A program made the translations under genes and the position numbers. The notes below the pieces were generated by a model. It was not told the origin of the DNA, did no database searches, and worked only from the letters and a program-made list of their open reading frames with translations. Below are positions 1 to 8,517 of a DNA stretch of 64,000 bases, piece by piece. Within the stretch, counting starts at the first letter, position 1; each line of letters opens with the position of its first letter. The DNA is from Ferroplasma acidiphilum (GTDB lineage Archaea; Thermoplasmatota; Thermoplasmata; Thermoplasmatales; Thermoplasmataceae): the NCBI RefSeq assembly GCF_002078355.1, contig NZ_CP015363.1, positions 1,426,001 to 1,490,000 on the forward strand, read 5' to 3'.

Positions 1-430
1 CTCTATTATGGGCACAGTTCACACAAAATTGCCTGACCTGGATATAGATGAACTTGTCAATATTAATAAGGATTTATCTGACTCAATGGACTATATTGAG
101 TCCATGCACGATATTTCCACAGGCGGATTGCTCATGGCAATTCTCGAAATGTCATTCGGAGGGCCATACGGGATTGATGCTGATATATCTGATATCCATG
201 GAAGGACAAATGAGAAACTGTTCTCAGAACTTGGGACCGGCATATTGATAGAAGTAAGAAAATCGGATGAAAAAGATTTCCTTGAAGCTTTCAGCAGGTC
301 TAATATCAGGAAAATTGGAACTGTTATAGATGGCGAGGTAAAAATCAGTGAAAATGGAAGGTATATATTATCCGCCAAAAGTGAAAAACTTCGTTCCATA
401 TGGGAAAAGGGGCTGGATAAATATATTTAA
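1..430 (+). CDS. purL: PurL C-terminal part (FGAM synthase large subunit), partial
   Basis: This is the last ~142 codons of phosphoribosylformylglycinamidine synthase subunit II, whose start lies left of the window. The enzyme makes FGAM from FGAR, ATP and glutamine-derived ammonia in purine synthesis. Visible family marks are the HDISTGG turn, the EMSFGGPYG segment and the LFSELGTGILIEV strand, which match the C-terminal ATP-binding half of PurL. The stop codon TAA (428-430) lies inside the target duplication of the adjacent insertion sequence, so the protein end is unchanged by the insertion. purB lies 6 kb downstream, but the two are separated by unrelated genes. The assignment is firm although only the C-terminus is seen. 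Confidence 0.9.
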   Translation, partial: SIMGTVHTKLPDLDIDELVNINKDLSDSMDYIESMHDISTGGLLMAILEMSFGGPYGIDADISDIHGRTNEKLFSELGTGILIEVRKSDEKDFLEAFSRSNIRKIGTVIDGEVKISENGRYILSAKSEKLRSIWEKGLDKYI

Positions 431-431
431 T
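426..431. repeat. Left target-site duplication of IS copy 1
   Basis: TTTAAT here is repeated at 1957-1962, directly outside the two inverted ends of the element. The repeat may be 7 bp (TTTAATC), because the next base is C on both sides. It includes the purL stop codon. Confidence 0.85.
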
Positions 432-1956
432 CCTTAACTCTTCATTTTTTACGTAATATGTCCAGGTCTATCCCTAATTTTGATATAAGCTCCTTTGCCT
501 TCTTAGGTATTTCACTTACCATCTCAGTTTTCCCTGTATTGTATATTTTTATCCTTGAAAGTATCAGGAGAACATCCTTTACACTGTATTTTCCATCTAT
601 CATGTTAAGTACCTGGAAATGCAGGTACAGTGATAGTAAATTAAGGAACATGTATGCTGAAAGCATGTGGTCGTCCCTTATATATGATCTATCTGCCTCA
701 AGATCGTTCTTGTACACATTAAAAGCGTATTCAACGTATTCACGATCTTTGTACAATCTGTATATCCTTTCTGGTTCATCATTGATATCGGAAAGGAGGT
801 AAAGCTTTCCAAAGTCACCAGAATGGTCATAGTATGATGATTTAGGCCTTATATTGTCATGAATCCTTATGAGATAGTCCCTCTCTTCCTCTGATTTTAG
901 AACAGGGTCCTCAAACATGTAAACACCATTCTCAGGCTTCCAGTACTTTACTGGTTTCCCATTGTACATGAATACACCAAGGAAATCATCAGTATCAGGT
1001 ACAAGGGAAGAATTCCTCCTCAATGGTATTATGTAGCTCAGGTGCCTCTTCTTTAGCTTTTTAATATTGTCTGCGGAGAAGAAACCCTTGTCAGCAACTA
1101 TAACGCATTTCTCAATACCTGCCATGTCTATTGTATTTGCCATAGCTGACACATCCCTTATTGACCCTGGAAGTACCCTTATAAATGTGGGTAGAGTCCT
1201 TGTTGATGAGAATAACATCATAACATTGATCTGTGGCAGGTGTATCTCCTTAGAATTATGGCCGGGTTCCAGGAATGATATATTATCCGATCTGGAGAAT
1301 ATGGCTGTTGAATCCATTAAAACATATTCTCCCTTCTCCGTGAGCTTCCCCATTGCATTTACCATGCCTTCCTGTGGCAGTGATGACAGCATTCCGGAAA
1401 TAGACCCGGGAGACATGGATTCCCTATACATTCTTGAAAGGTATGTTTTCTCATATAAATACCTTAAAGATTTCATTGGAAGTGGCTGTATATCCCTGAG
1501 GATAACATATATTATTATCCTGTCGTACATGTATGGAAATACCTGCTTCAGTACCGGGAGTACTGTCTTCCCTGCTATTCCATACAGTAATGCAATATTT
1601 CCATATTCATAGTCTCCCCTTATGCCCGAAACATCGCTCTTCTTTATTATCCCTGCAGGTGTTACAACACCAAGGTATTTGCCTGTAACTTTCCTTGCTC
1701 TTTTGAGATCCTTGTCATACCTGCTTGACGATTCATATGCATAATACCTGTCACCGAATCTCCTTATTTCTATCCCTTTGCCCTTATGTTCCAGTACCCA
1801 GTCTGGCATATTATTCATATAACGTATATATACGTAATATGTATATAAATATTTCTCTAATCTAATGTGGTAATAAACCCCGTAAAACACTAACTCACTA
1901 TTACATTGATAGAAAGAATAAAGATGATCTATAACGTAAAAAACTAATAGTTAAGG
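432..1956 (-). mobile_element. IS4/IS1634-like insertion sequence, copy 1 (~1.5 kb)
   Basis: The element is bounded by imperfect inverted repeats of about 28 bp that begin CCTTAACT. The left end carries TTTTTTACGT after the first 13 bases, and the same block is present in the reverse complement of the right end, with about 24 of 28 positions matching. It is flanked by TTTAAT direct repeats. It carries one transposase gene reading leftwards that fills almost the whole element. The same terminal octamer bounds the second element at 58778-60287, so the two belong to one family even though their transposases are clearly diverged. Confidence 0.92.
442..1818 (-). CDS. IS4/IS1634-like DDE transposase
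   Basis: A transposase of about 458 residues that catalyses cut-and-paste movement of its element. The start is set at the ATG giving MNNMPDWVLEHK; the upstream in-frame GTG would add 24 unusual residues. DDE-type marks are visible: a first Asp in LMDSTAIFSRSD, a second in IVADKGFFSADN, and a Glu/Lys segment in KDREYVEYAFNVYKND. The N-terminal part (YYAYESSSRYDKDLKRARK) is the strand-rich domain typical of IS1634-like enzymes. The reading frame is intact, so the copy could be active. The transposase at 58891-60285 shares the architecture and motifs but is only moderately similar. Confidence 0.92.
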   Translation of the reverse strand: MNNMPDWVLEHKGKGIEIRRFGDRYYAYESSSRYDKDLKRARKVTGKYLGVVTPAGIIKKSDVSGIRGDYEYGNIALLYGIAGKTVLPVLKQVFPYMYDRIIIYVILRDIQPLPMKSLRYLYEKTYLSRMYRESMSPGSISGMLSSLPQEGMVNAMGKLTEKGEYVLMDSTAIFSRSDNISFLEPGHNSKEIHLPQINVMMLFSSTRTLPTFIRVLPGSIRDVSAMANTIDMAGIEKCVIVADKGFFSADNIKKLKKRHLSYIIPLRRNSSLVPDTDDFLGVFMYNGKPVKYWKPENGVYMFEDPVLKSEEERDYLIRIHDNIRPKSSYYDHSGDFGKLYLLSDINDEPERIYRLYKDREYVEYAFNVYKNDLEADRSYIRDDHMLSAYMFLNLLSLYLHFQVLNMIDGKYSVKDVLLILSRIKIYNTGKTEMVSEIPKKAKELISKLGIDLDILRKK

Positions 1957-1962
1957 TTTAAT
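1957..1962. repeat. Right target-site duplication of IS copy 1
   Basis: TTTAAT, the partner of 426-431. Joining the two flanks restores a continuous purL 3' end followed by the spacer before the next gene. Confidence 0.85.
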
Positions 1963-1999
1963 CACAAAAATTTATAATAATAGGTCTTAATATGGAGTT

Positions 2000-2254
2000 A
2001 TGTCCGATTACATACATGAATTAAGATTTATGGAAGAGAAGAATTTAACCCTGGAAATCAGTTACAGGCTCAATTATGAAGATAAGGCATGCGGTTCCAT
2101 CAGGATCTTCGACGGCCAGATAGACCCGGAAAAGGATAATTATGAATTATATATGGAACTTTTAGAATGTGGGCTCACATCTGAACAGGTAGAGGAACGC
2201 GTAAAGAAAATGGAAGATGAAATCAACAGTGGAAAGCTAGACCTTACACTTTAA
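2000..2254 (+). CDS. Small acidic protein of unknown function
   Basis: An 84-residue protein rich in Glu, Asp and Lys, without membrane segments or cysteine pairs. I do not recognise a family. The C-terminal half is predicted helical (LLECGLTSEQVEERVKKMEDEI) and could mediate dimer contacts, but this is inference. A TATA-like TTTATAATAA at about 1970-1980 lies ~25 bp before the start, as expected for a leaderless archaeal mRNA. An ATG eight bases upstream is in another frame. With copy 1 of the IS removed, this gene would follow purL closely, so it may once have been read from the purL transcript. It is not PurS, which has a different sequence pattern. Confidence 0.65.
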   Translation: MSDYIHELRFMEEKNLTLEISYRLNYEDKACGSIRIFDGQIDPEKDNYELYMELLECGLTSEQVEERVKKMEDEINSGKLDLTL

Positions 2255-2289
2255 CAATAATTATATAATAATTTAAAATACAAAAGTAA

Positions 2290-2802
2290 ATGGTCAAGAA
2301 GAAAGTAATTGTTGGCATTGTGCTTATAGTAATAGGAATTTCACTTGTCATCGGTGGCGTTGCCACAATTACCGGTGAACCTTCTGACCATACAGTAAAA
2401 GAATACAGCAGCAATGTTTATACATCTACCCAGTTTAATTTTTCCACCAACAGGGTACTTTTAATGGTAACATCGGATAATTCCTCAGCAGGGCTGGTAA
2501 ATTGCAGCAATATACAGGAACATGCATCCAGTTTTAATTCATCCAATATACACAATTACACGGTTGCTCCAGCTAAATACGTTGACGGTGAGCCATATTA
2601 TGCTAACCTGAACGGGACTTATAAATATGTGGTCGTTACGGATAAGGCTCCAACAATGGATTATAATTTTGTTACATCCTCAGAACTTGCAAGGGTTACC
2701 GATGCAAGCTATGTAGCTGCTGCAGGTGCACTTCTAACCGGTTCAGGAATCATAATTGCAATGGTTACAATACTTTTCGGGAAAATAAATGCCCGTAAAT
2801 GA
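2290..2802 (+). CDS. Two-helix membrane protein with extracytoplasmic domain
   Basis: A 170-residue protein with a hydrophobic segment at residues ~5-27 (IVGIVLIVIGISLVIGGVA), an external domain of ~105 residues rich in Asn, Ser and Thr with several N-x-S/T sequons, and a second membrane segment at ~143-163 followed by a short basic tail. The topology places the middle domain outside the cell. I do not recognise a family. The sequon density is common in surface proteins of acidophilic archaea. TATA-like TTATATAAT about 25 bp upstream suggests its own leaderless transcript. It lies next to, but opposite in strand to, a cluster of three further secreted proteins. Confidence 0.65.
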   Translation: MVKKKVIVGIVLIVIGISLVIGGVATITGEPSDHTVKEYSSNVYTSTQFNFSTNRVLLMVTSDNSSAGLVNCSNIQEHASSFNSSNIHNYTVAPAKYVDGEPYYANLNGTYKYVVVTDKAPTMDYNFVTSSELARVTDASYVAAAGALLTGSGIIIAMVTILFGKINARK

Positions 2803-2894
2803 TACATGTTATTCCAGAACATTTATGCTTATTTAGAAACTTACACTTAAAGTTGATATTTATAGTGTTTTTTAATATCTGGCATAGCGTCGCC

Positions 2895-3734
2895 CTATAT
2901 CGAACTGCTTGGTATTTCAAAGTTGAAACTGTGGCCTGCAGTTAAATTTGAAGCGTCTATTGTGTATATATAGGTTAAATTGCTATTATATAGTTTGTAT
3001 TCTGTATCGGGTTTTAAAAAGCAATAAAAGTACCCATTTATTACGTGCATTGTTTTGTAATTGCTATTGTTGATATTTTCTATCAATAATGATGTGTTTA
3101 TTTTATCTATAGATAGTGAACTGGTATTTTGCACAGTCCCATATATTGCGGTTTCCTTTATACCGGAAATATCAAATGTATTGTAGAAATTATTATTCAG
3201 CGATATACTGACAGATATGTTATAGTAATTATTATGTATATATTTGTCAATATTCCTTATTGTTATTGAAGGAATGGATATGTTATTCCCATTTATTCTA
3301 TATTTAACATGGCATACGCCACTTATATAACTGGAATGTATCTCTGTTGCATTGTTTAAGGATGGATTGAATGTTGAAGGCTCTGCCTGGCTTATAATAT
3401 CTACATATATGTATTTATTATTAACATTCTTTAAATGTATGTTTATGCCAAAGCATATGCATCCATAACCGTATGGAAGTACTCTGGGTTGAATTATTGT
3501 TGAATTCATATATGATAGCTTATTATGATTTACATAATATGAAGATGCAGTATAGTTATTTGTGATATATGGGAATGTGTAGCCAACACTGAAGTATTTC
3601 ACATCAATAGGTTCCCCGTTGTTATTGTAAGTTACATTATTTCTTGTTATGTCATAGACTATGAATGATGAGATCAGTATTATTACGATTAATATTGCTA
3701 TGAATATTTTAAAGTGCTTTTTAATATCTGGCAT
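2895..3734 (-). CDS. Signal-anchored surface protein A (tandem family)
   Basis: About 280 residues: a short basic N-terminus, one strong hydrophobic segment (IFIAILIVIILISSFIVYDI) acting as signal anchor, then an Asn/Tyr/Ser-rich, sequon-rich outer region. Residues up to SGIKETAIYG are identical to protein B next door; the tail (~80 residues) is a small beta-rich domain with KPDTEYKLY, related to but distinct from the tails of B and C. The start chosen is the inner ATG (MPDIKKHF), because GGAAGTGA sits just upstream as a ribosome site; an ATG 15 bases earlier overlaps the stop of B. Function is unknown. Third gene of the A-B-C cluster in transcription order. Confidence 0.75.
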   Translation of the reverse strand: MPDIKKHFKIFIAILIVIILISSFIVYDITRNNVTYNNNGEPIDVKYFSVGYTFPYITNNYTASSYYVNHNKLSYMNSTIIQPRVLPYGYGCICFGINIHLKNVNNKYIYVDIISQAEPSTFNPSLNNATEIHSSYISGVCHVKYRINGNNISIPSITIRNIDKYIHNNYYNISVSISLNNNFYNTFDISGIKETAIYGTVQNTSSLSIDKINTSLLIENINNSNYKTMHVINGYFYCFLKPDTEYKLYNSNLTYIYTIDASNLTAGHSFNFEIPSSSI

Positions 3735-4892
3735 CAATCTCACTTCCATATATTTAAGGGAGTTGAATTACCTGCAGATGATGTTGTAATTGAGTTTAAT
3801 CCAGTTATTTTATTGTTGCTGATGTGATAAAATTCGTGTAATTTACCGTTATCCATATAATATAATTTATATGTTGTATCAGGCTGTGCAAAGAAATAAA
3901 AATACCCATCTCTGATAGATACTATATGAAAATTATGTGTATTATTATTTTCTATATATAATGATGAAGTAAGATTAGGGTCACGTACCTGTGATGTGTT
4001 ACTTTGACCTACACTCCCATATATTGCGGTTTCCTTTATACCGGAAATATCAAATGTATTGTAGAAATTATTATTCAGCGATATACTGACAGATATGTTA
4101 TAGTAATTATTATGTATATATTTGTCAATATTCCTTATTGTTATTGAAGGAATGGATATGTTATTCCCATTTATTCTATATTTAACATGGCATACGCCAC
4201 TTATATAACTGGAATGTATCTCTGTTGCATTGTTTAAGGATGGATTGAATGTTGAAGGCTCTGCCTGGCTTATAATATCTACATATATGTATTTATTATT
4301 AACATTCTTTAAATGTATGTTTATGCCAAAGCATATGCATCCATAACCGTATGGAAGTACTCTGGGTTGAATTATTGTTGAATTCATATATGATAGCTTA
4401 TTATGATTTACATAATATGAAGATGCAGTATAGTTATTTGTGATATATGGGAATGTGTAGCCAACACTGAAGTATTTCACATCAATAGGTTCCCCGTTGT
4501 TATTGTAAGTTACATTATTTCTTGTTATGTCATAGACTATGAATGATGAGATCAGTATTATTACGATTAATATTGCTATGAATATTTTAAAGTGCTTTTT
4601 AATATATGGCATGGTTATCACTTCCATATATTTAAGGGAGTTGAATTACCTGCAGATGATGTTGTAATTGAGTTTAATCCAGTTATTTTATTGTTGCTGA
4701 TGTGATAAAATTCGTGTAATTTACCGTTATCCATATAATATAATTTATATGTTGTATCAGGCTGTGCAAAGAATAGGAATGTACCGTTCTTTATAGTTGC
4801 ATTATAAAATGTATGAGTATTTGCATTTTCTATATACAGTGATGAAGTAAGATTAGGGTCACGTACCTGTGATGTGTTACTTTGACCTACAC
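3137..4892 (-). repeat. 878-bp tandem direct duplication creating gene B
   Basis: Sequence from ~3137 reappears 878 bp further right with only scattered differences, for example 3138 versus 4016, 3713 versus 4591, 3741 versus 4619 and 3963 versus 4841. The two units abut near 4014/4015, and each spans roughly one gene length. The unit joins the 5' part of an A-type gene to the 3' part of a C-type gene, so the extra gene B arises at the junction, where A-type and C-type DNA share TCCC. Confidence 0.9.
3740..4612 (-). CDS. Signal-anchored surface protein B, chimera of A and C
   Basis: About 290 residues. The N-terminal ~205 residues, including the anchor segment, are identical to protein A; the C-terminal ~80 residues, starting at the SVGQSNTSQVRDPN stretch, are nearly identical to the C-terminus of protein C. 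The gene therefore looks like a fusion product of the 878-bp tandem duplication described separately. Its upstream ATG overlaps the stop of C by 10 bases (ATGGAAGTGA), and the same bases form a GGAAGTGAT ribosome site for the inner ATG (MPYIKKHF), which suggests translational coupling. Function is unknown; probably displayed outside the membrane. Confidence 0.75.
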   Translation of the reverse strand: MPYIKKHFKIFIAILIVIILISSFIVYDITRNNVTYNNNGEPIDVKYFSVGYTFPYITNNYTASSYYVNHNKLSYMNSTIIQPRVLPYGYGCICFGINIHLKNVNNKYIYVDIISQAEPSTFNPSLNNATEIHSSYISGVCHVKYRINGNNISIPSITIRNIDKYIHNNYYNISVSISLNNNFYNTFDISGIKETAIYGSVGQSNTSQVRDPNLTSSLYIENNNTHNFHIVSIRDGYFYFFAQPDTTYKLYYMDNGKLHEFYHISNNKITGLNSITTSSAGNSTPLNIWK

Positions 4893-6210
4893 TCCCGCAT
4901 ATCGCCGAAGCAGGAACAGCATTGATTGTCTGAGTTGTTGTAGCCCTTGTATCGGTAATAAGGCGAGACCCGCACTCATACTCTGTTGCGTATTTTATAT
5001 CTATTTTGAAATTGCTGTTTAGCTGGCTGTTAGGCACTTTTATATTTGCTTCTATTCCCGATGCATAGACATTCTGGCCGTTCTTTACATAGGAATCTCC
5101 AGACATGCTGCCACCGGTGATGCAATATTTAATATCGGCAAGATTGTTGCCAGTAGCATAACCATTTATCGGCTTTGTGGTAACACAATGTATTAAATTA
5201 TATGCAGTGCCTGCTGCCTGAGCCCCTGTTACTGCATATCCGGCAACAGGTATAAGTGAAAAGCCATCTCCTATTAGTGAAACTTCATCCTGCATTTCTG
5301 TTGCACTTTTTGAATCCATATCTGTTACATTGTATCCTACTTCTTCATTATTACAGAACTGTACACTAACGTCAGAAGGAGCACCTGATGTTTGCAAATC
5401 TGTTACTAATTTATATGGTCTGGTGCATGTGGACAGCCCTGATTTAGCATCAAAACTACATGATTGGGCACCTGCACCCACATCGGTAAGATTTAATGAT
5501 ATATACAGATGCTTTCCGTTATCTGATTCAATATAGGCAGTTTTACCTACAATTATACTTTTATTTGCTTCATTGTCGCCATGGTAGATTCCACTGGAAT
5601 CTGTAATGTTAAAATTATGGTATATACTATAAAATAAACCTCCAGGTGCACCGCATATATTGGAAAGGTATATGCTGCCATTCCCATCATAGCCTGTTAC
5701 ATCTAAATATTTCTTTACGTGTATAGTGGAATCGCCAAATGTTGAATATGCATTCCTGAAGAATACCATTGGTTTAAAACCCAAACGTGCAGGGCAATCT
5801 TCCCATGCAGACTCTGAGAGGTATTCTGCATGGAAATTTATATTTCCATAGTTTAATCCAACATTCCAGTTATATGTGTATACTCCTGTACTGCTAACAT
5901 CAACAGTATGGACATTCTTATAATTGACATAAAAATACATTATTGTAGGGCCTGCACATTTTGATTCTGAAAAGGATGTAACATCAATCTTCAATGTTAC
6001 TGTATTTCCAATAGTTGCGGATGATGGTGCACATGTTTTGCCTGATACGGACCATTTATCGGCTGTTAAACCATAGGATAATGGTTTTATAACAGATGTG
6101 CTGATATCATTATTTTGAGAATTTTGCTGTGATGTTATTCCTGAAAATGCCATTATTATAAACATAATAACCACTATGAAAGATGTGAATACTATATATT
6201 CATGTTTCAT
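4618..6210 (-). CDS. Large secreted surface protein C
   Basis: A 530-residue protein with an N-terminal signal or anchor segment (YIVFTSFIVVIMFIIMAF), then a long extracytoplasmic region with about a dozen cysteines, unusual for a cytosolic archaeal protein and suggesting disulfides. Mid-protein it has a hydrophobic stretch, LIPVAGYAVTGAQAAGTAY. The last ~100 residues carry the PDTTYKLYYMDNG domain shared with protein B and more distantly with A. I do not recognise a catalytic family; a cell-surface or adhesion role is inference only. A TATA-like TTTATATATA about 25 bp upstream of the ATG makes this the first gene of the A-B-C transcript. Confidence 0.75.
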   Translation of the reverse strand: MKHEYIVFTSFIVVIMFIIMAFSGITSQQNSQNNDISTSVIKPLSYGLTADKWSVSGKTCAPSSATIGNTVTLKIDVTSFSESKCAGPTIMYFYVNYKNVHTVDVSSTGVYTYNWNVGLNYGNINFHAEYLSESAWEDCPARLGFKPMVFFRNAYSTFGDSTIHVKKYLDVTGYDGNGSIYLSNICGAPGGLFYSIYHNFNITDSSGIYHGDNEANKSIIVGKTAYIESDNGKHLYISLNLTDVGAGAQSCSFDAKSGLSTCTRPYKLVTDLQTSGAPSDVSVQFCNNEEVGYNVTDMDSKSATEMQDEVSLIGDGFSLIPVAGYAVTGAQAAGTAYNLIHCVTTKPINGYATGNNLADIKYCITGGSMSGDSYVKNGQNVYASGIEANIKVPNSQLNSNFKIDIKYATEYECGSRLITDTRATTTQTINAVPASAICGSVGQSNTSQVRDPNLTSSLYIENANTHTFYNATIKNGTFLFFAQPDTTYKLYYMDNGKLHEFYHISNNKITGLNSITTSSAGNSTPLNIWK

Positions 6211-6531
6211 TATAAATTAAACGTATGAATATATATAAATGTTTGTGTGATAGTGATATTATTACAGATAATTACTGAATTTTTATACTATATCGTTAGA
6301 CTCCATTTTTAGATTTTATGGGATTATATATTCATAGAATATGATATTATGGTAATTAACAATGGGATATATTTCTGTAACTCATAAATATTGCAAATCC
6401 AATCATACTGATTCCTGCGCATTAATTTACAATGTAATAAGCTTGCATAGCTCCTTATTTTTTTACCTTCGTTCCTGGAGATTGACATCAATGCAACACA
6501 AAAAACTTTAAACTAATTGTAATAGGCTTAT
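6211..6531. other. Intergenic region between surface-protein C and purB
   Basis: A+T-rich spacer between divergent genes. It holds the TATA-like box of gene C near 6225-6240 and a TTTAAAC-type box about 25-30 bp before the purB start. I see no open frame with coding character and no strong inverted repeat. Confidence 0.5.
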
Positions 6532-7899
6532 ATGATCGTTTCACCACTGGATTATCGATATGGCAGGGACAATGTAAAAAACATATTTTCAGAGGAAACA
6601 AGGTTAAATATTATGCTAAATGTTGAAGCTGCAATTGCCCAGGCCGAGTCATATTACGGCATCATACCTGAAGAGGCATATGCAGACATAAGAAAAGTTG
6701 TTGATAACAATGAAGTAAAAATAGGCAGGGTAAAGGAGATAGAGGCAATCATAAACCACGATGTAATGTCAATAGTGGAAGGTTTAACGGAAAAATGCAC
6801 TACTGGAAAAAATTATGTGCATTTCGGTGTTACTTCCAATGACATAAACGACTCTGCCTCTGCAGTGCAGATGAAAAGAGCCATAAGCATAATAATATCT
6901 GACCTTGAGGATCTGGGCAAAGCCCTTGTAAGCAGGATAAAAGAAAATGAAGAGACAATAATGGTTGGTAGGACCCACGGGCAACATGCATCCCCTATAA
7001 CACTGGGACTAAAGTTTGCTGTGTACCTTTCAGAGATCGGCAGGCATCTGGAGAGGATCCAGGAAGCAAGAAAACGGATTATTGCAGGCAAAATCCTTGG
7101 CCCGGTTGGAACAGGCGCTGCACTTGGAAAAAATGCCCTTAAGATTCAGGAAAAAACATGCGAAATACTGGGCATAACACACGAAACGGGATCAACCCAG
7201 ATAGTTGGTAGGGATAGGTATATTGAATATCTTTCAATAATAAACAATATATCGGTATCCATGGAAAAATTTGCAACCGAAATACGGAATCTTCAAAGGC
7301 CGGAAATTTATGAACTTTCAGAATATTTCGATAGTGATAAGCAGGTAGGGTCAAGCTCCATGCCATCAAAGAGAAACCCCATAGTTTCCGAGAATATAGT
7401 TAGCCTTGCAAGATTAACAAGGTCATTTATAATTCCTGAATATGAGGCGGGAGTCCAGTGGCATGAGAGAGACCTTACCAACAGTGCACTGGAGAGATTT
7501 ACCATACCATATGTATCCATACTCGCAGATGATATAATAACTAAAATGACCGGTGTATTTTCACATTTGTTTATAAACCGCGAAGAGATGAAAAAAAGGG
7601 CATATGGAGATGAGTTTATTATGTCTGAAAGTGTTACCACCACCTTAACGGAAAATGGCATGCCCAGGCAGGATGCCCATGAATTTGTCAGGGAGGCTTC
7701 AATGCATGCCTATAAACAGAAAAAAACGTTAAAGGAAACTCTGGTGGATATGGGTATTCTAAACCACATCTCTGAAAAAATACTTGATCGAGCTATGGAG
7801 CCTGAAAATTTCCTCGGTGTTTCAAAAGAAATATGCGAAGATGCAATAAAAAACTTTGATAACCTTCAAAAATACCTGGCAGGTGAGATATATGATTGA
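6532..7899 (+). CDS. purB: Adenylosuccinate lyase
   Basis: A 455-residue lyase of the fumarase/aspartase superfamily. It removes fumarate from SAICAR in purine synthesis and from adenylosuccinate in AMP synthesis, in the cytosol as a tetramer. The superfamily signature GSSSMPSKRNP is clear, with the usual THGQHASP block before it and HFGVTSNDINDSA near the N-terminus. Length fits the family. It starts at the ATG about 25-30 bp after a TTTAAAC box, so probably leaderless. The stop overlaps the start of the next gene by 8 bases, which indicates co-transcription with it. Confidence 0.97.
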   Translation: MIVSPLDYRYGRDNVKNIFSEETRLNIMLNVEAAIAQAESYYGIIPEEAYADIRKVVDNNEVKIGRVKEIEAIINHDVMSIVEGLTEKCTTGKNYVHFGVTSNDINDSASAVQMKRAISIIISDLEDLGKALVSRIKENEETIMVGRTHGQHASPITLGLKFAVYLSEIGRHLERIQEARKRIIAGKILGPVGTGAALGKNALKIQEKTCEILGITHETGSTQIVGRDRYIEYLSIINNISVSMEKFATEIRNLQRPEIYELSEYFDSDKQVGSSSMPSKRNPIVSENIVSLARLTRSFIIPEYEAGVQWHERDLTNSALERFTIPYVSILADDIITKMTGVFSHLFINREEMKKRAYGDEFIMSESVTTTLTENGMPRQDAHEFVREASMHAYKQKKTLKETLVDMGILNHISEKILDRAMEPENFLGVSKEICEDAIKNFDNLQKYLAGEIYD

Positions 7900-8476
7900 A
7901 AATTTCGAGGATACAAAGAGGTATAAATTAATATTAAACGAAATTAATGGAGAAGAAAAATCCATAACGGGAATACAAAAATCACTTGAAGAAAAAGGAA
8001 TAAATATGCACAGGCTTGTGCTTACAGGTTACCTGAATGCAATGGTTGAACTTGGCATATTGCGTGAAAGGGAAATAAAGCCAGCAAGGATATTTTCATT
8101 TGTAGGGCAGAATAAGCAGGACATATACAGTATAATTGGTTCAAACATGAAAAAATTTGATGAGAGCAATGCGGGATATAACTCACTGCTTGTACTCCAT
8201 TATTTATTTGAAAGGCCTATATTTACCAGGGAACTGGAAAAGTGCAATGTGGTAATCCCATCAAAATCCATTAAATACGTTGATTCCCGTTACAGGGCTG
8301 ATTATATTAAAAAGCTTGGGGAAGCGAATATAAAAATATCACCGTCCAGCACGCTTATAGAGCCTGTTGATGCTGATAAAATATCCATAACAAAACTTTT
8401 AAACTACATTATTTCTAATGAATATGACATAAAGAAATATACTGTGGTAAATACAAGCCAGAAAACACTTGATTAA
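7892..8476 (+). CDS. Unrecognised protein with winged-helix-like N-terminus
   Basis: A 194-residue soluble protein. The start is the ATG eight bases before the purB stop, because AGGTGAG lies 5 bases upstream as a ribosome site; a further in-frame start inside purB is unlikely. Residues ~8-55 read like a winged-helix fold (ITGIQKSLEEKGINMHRLVLTGYL, then MVELGILRERE), so a DNA-binding or wing-mediated regulatory role is possible. The rest has no motif I recognise. The overlap with purB implies one transcript. It may be a lineage-specific gene; no function is claimed. Confidence 0.7.
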   Translation: MIENFEDTKRYKLILNEINGEEKSITGIQKSLEEKGINMHRLVLTGYLNAMVELGILREREIKPARIFSFVGQNKQDIYSIIGSNMKKFDESNAGYNSLLVLHYLFERPIFTRELEKCNVVIPSKSIKYVDSRYRADYIKKLGEANIKISPSSTLIEPVDADKISITKLLNYIISNEYDIKKYTVVNTSQKTLD

Positions 8477-8517
8477 TAAAAGTTATATCCGTTAATTATA
8501 TTATTAACAGATAAACT

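Noticed and set aside
2000-2254. PurS, given its place after purL
   Set aside because: PurS has a different N-terminal strand pattern and no similarity to this acidic, helix-rich product was seen.
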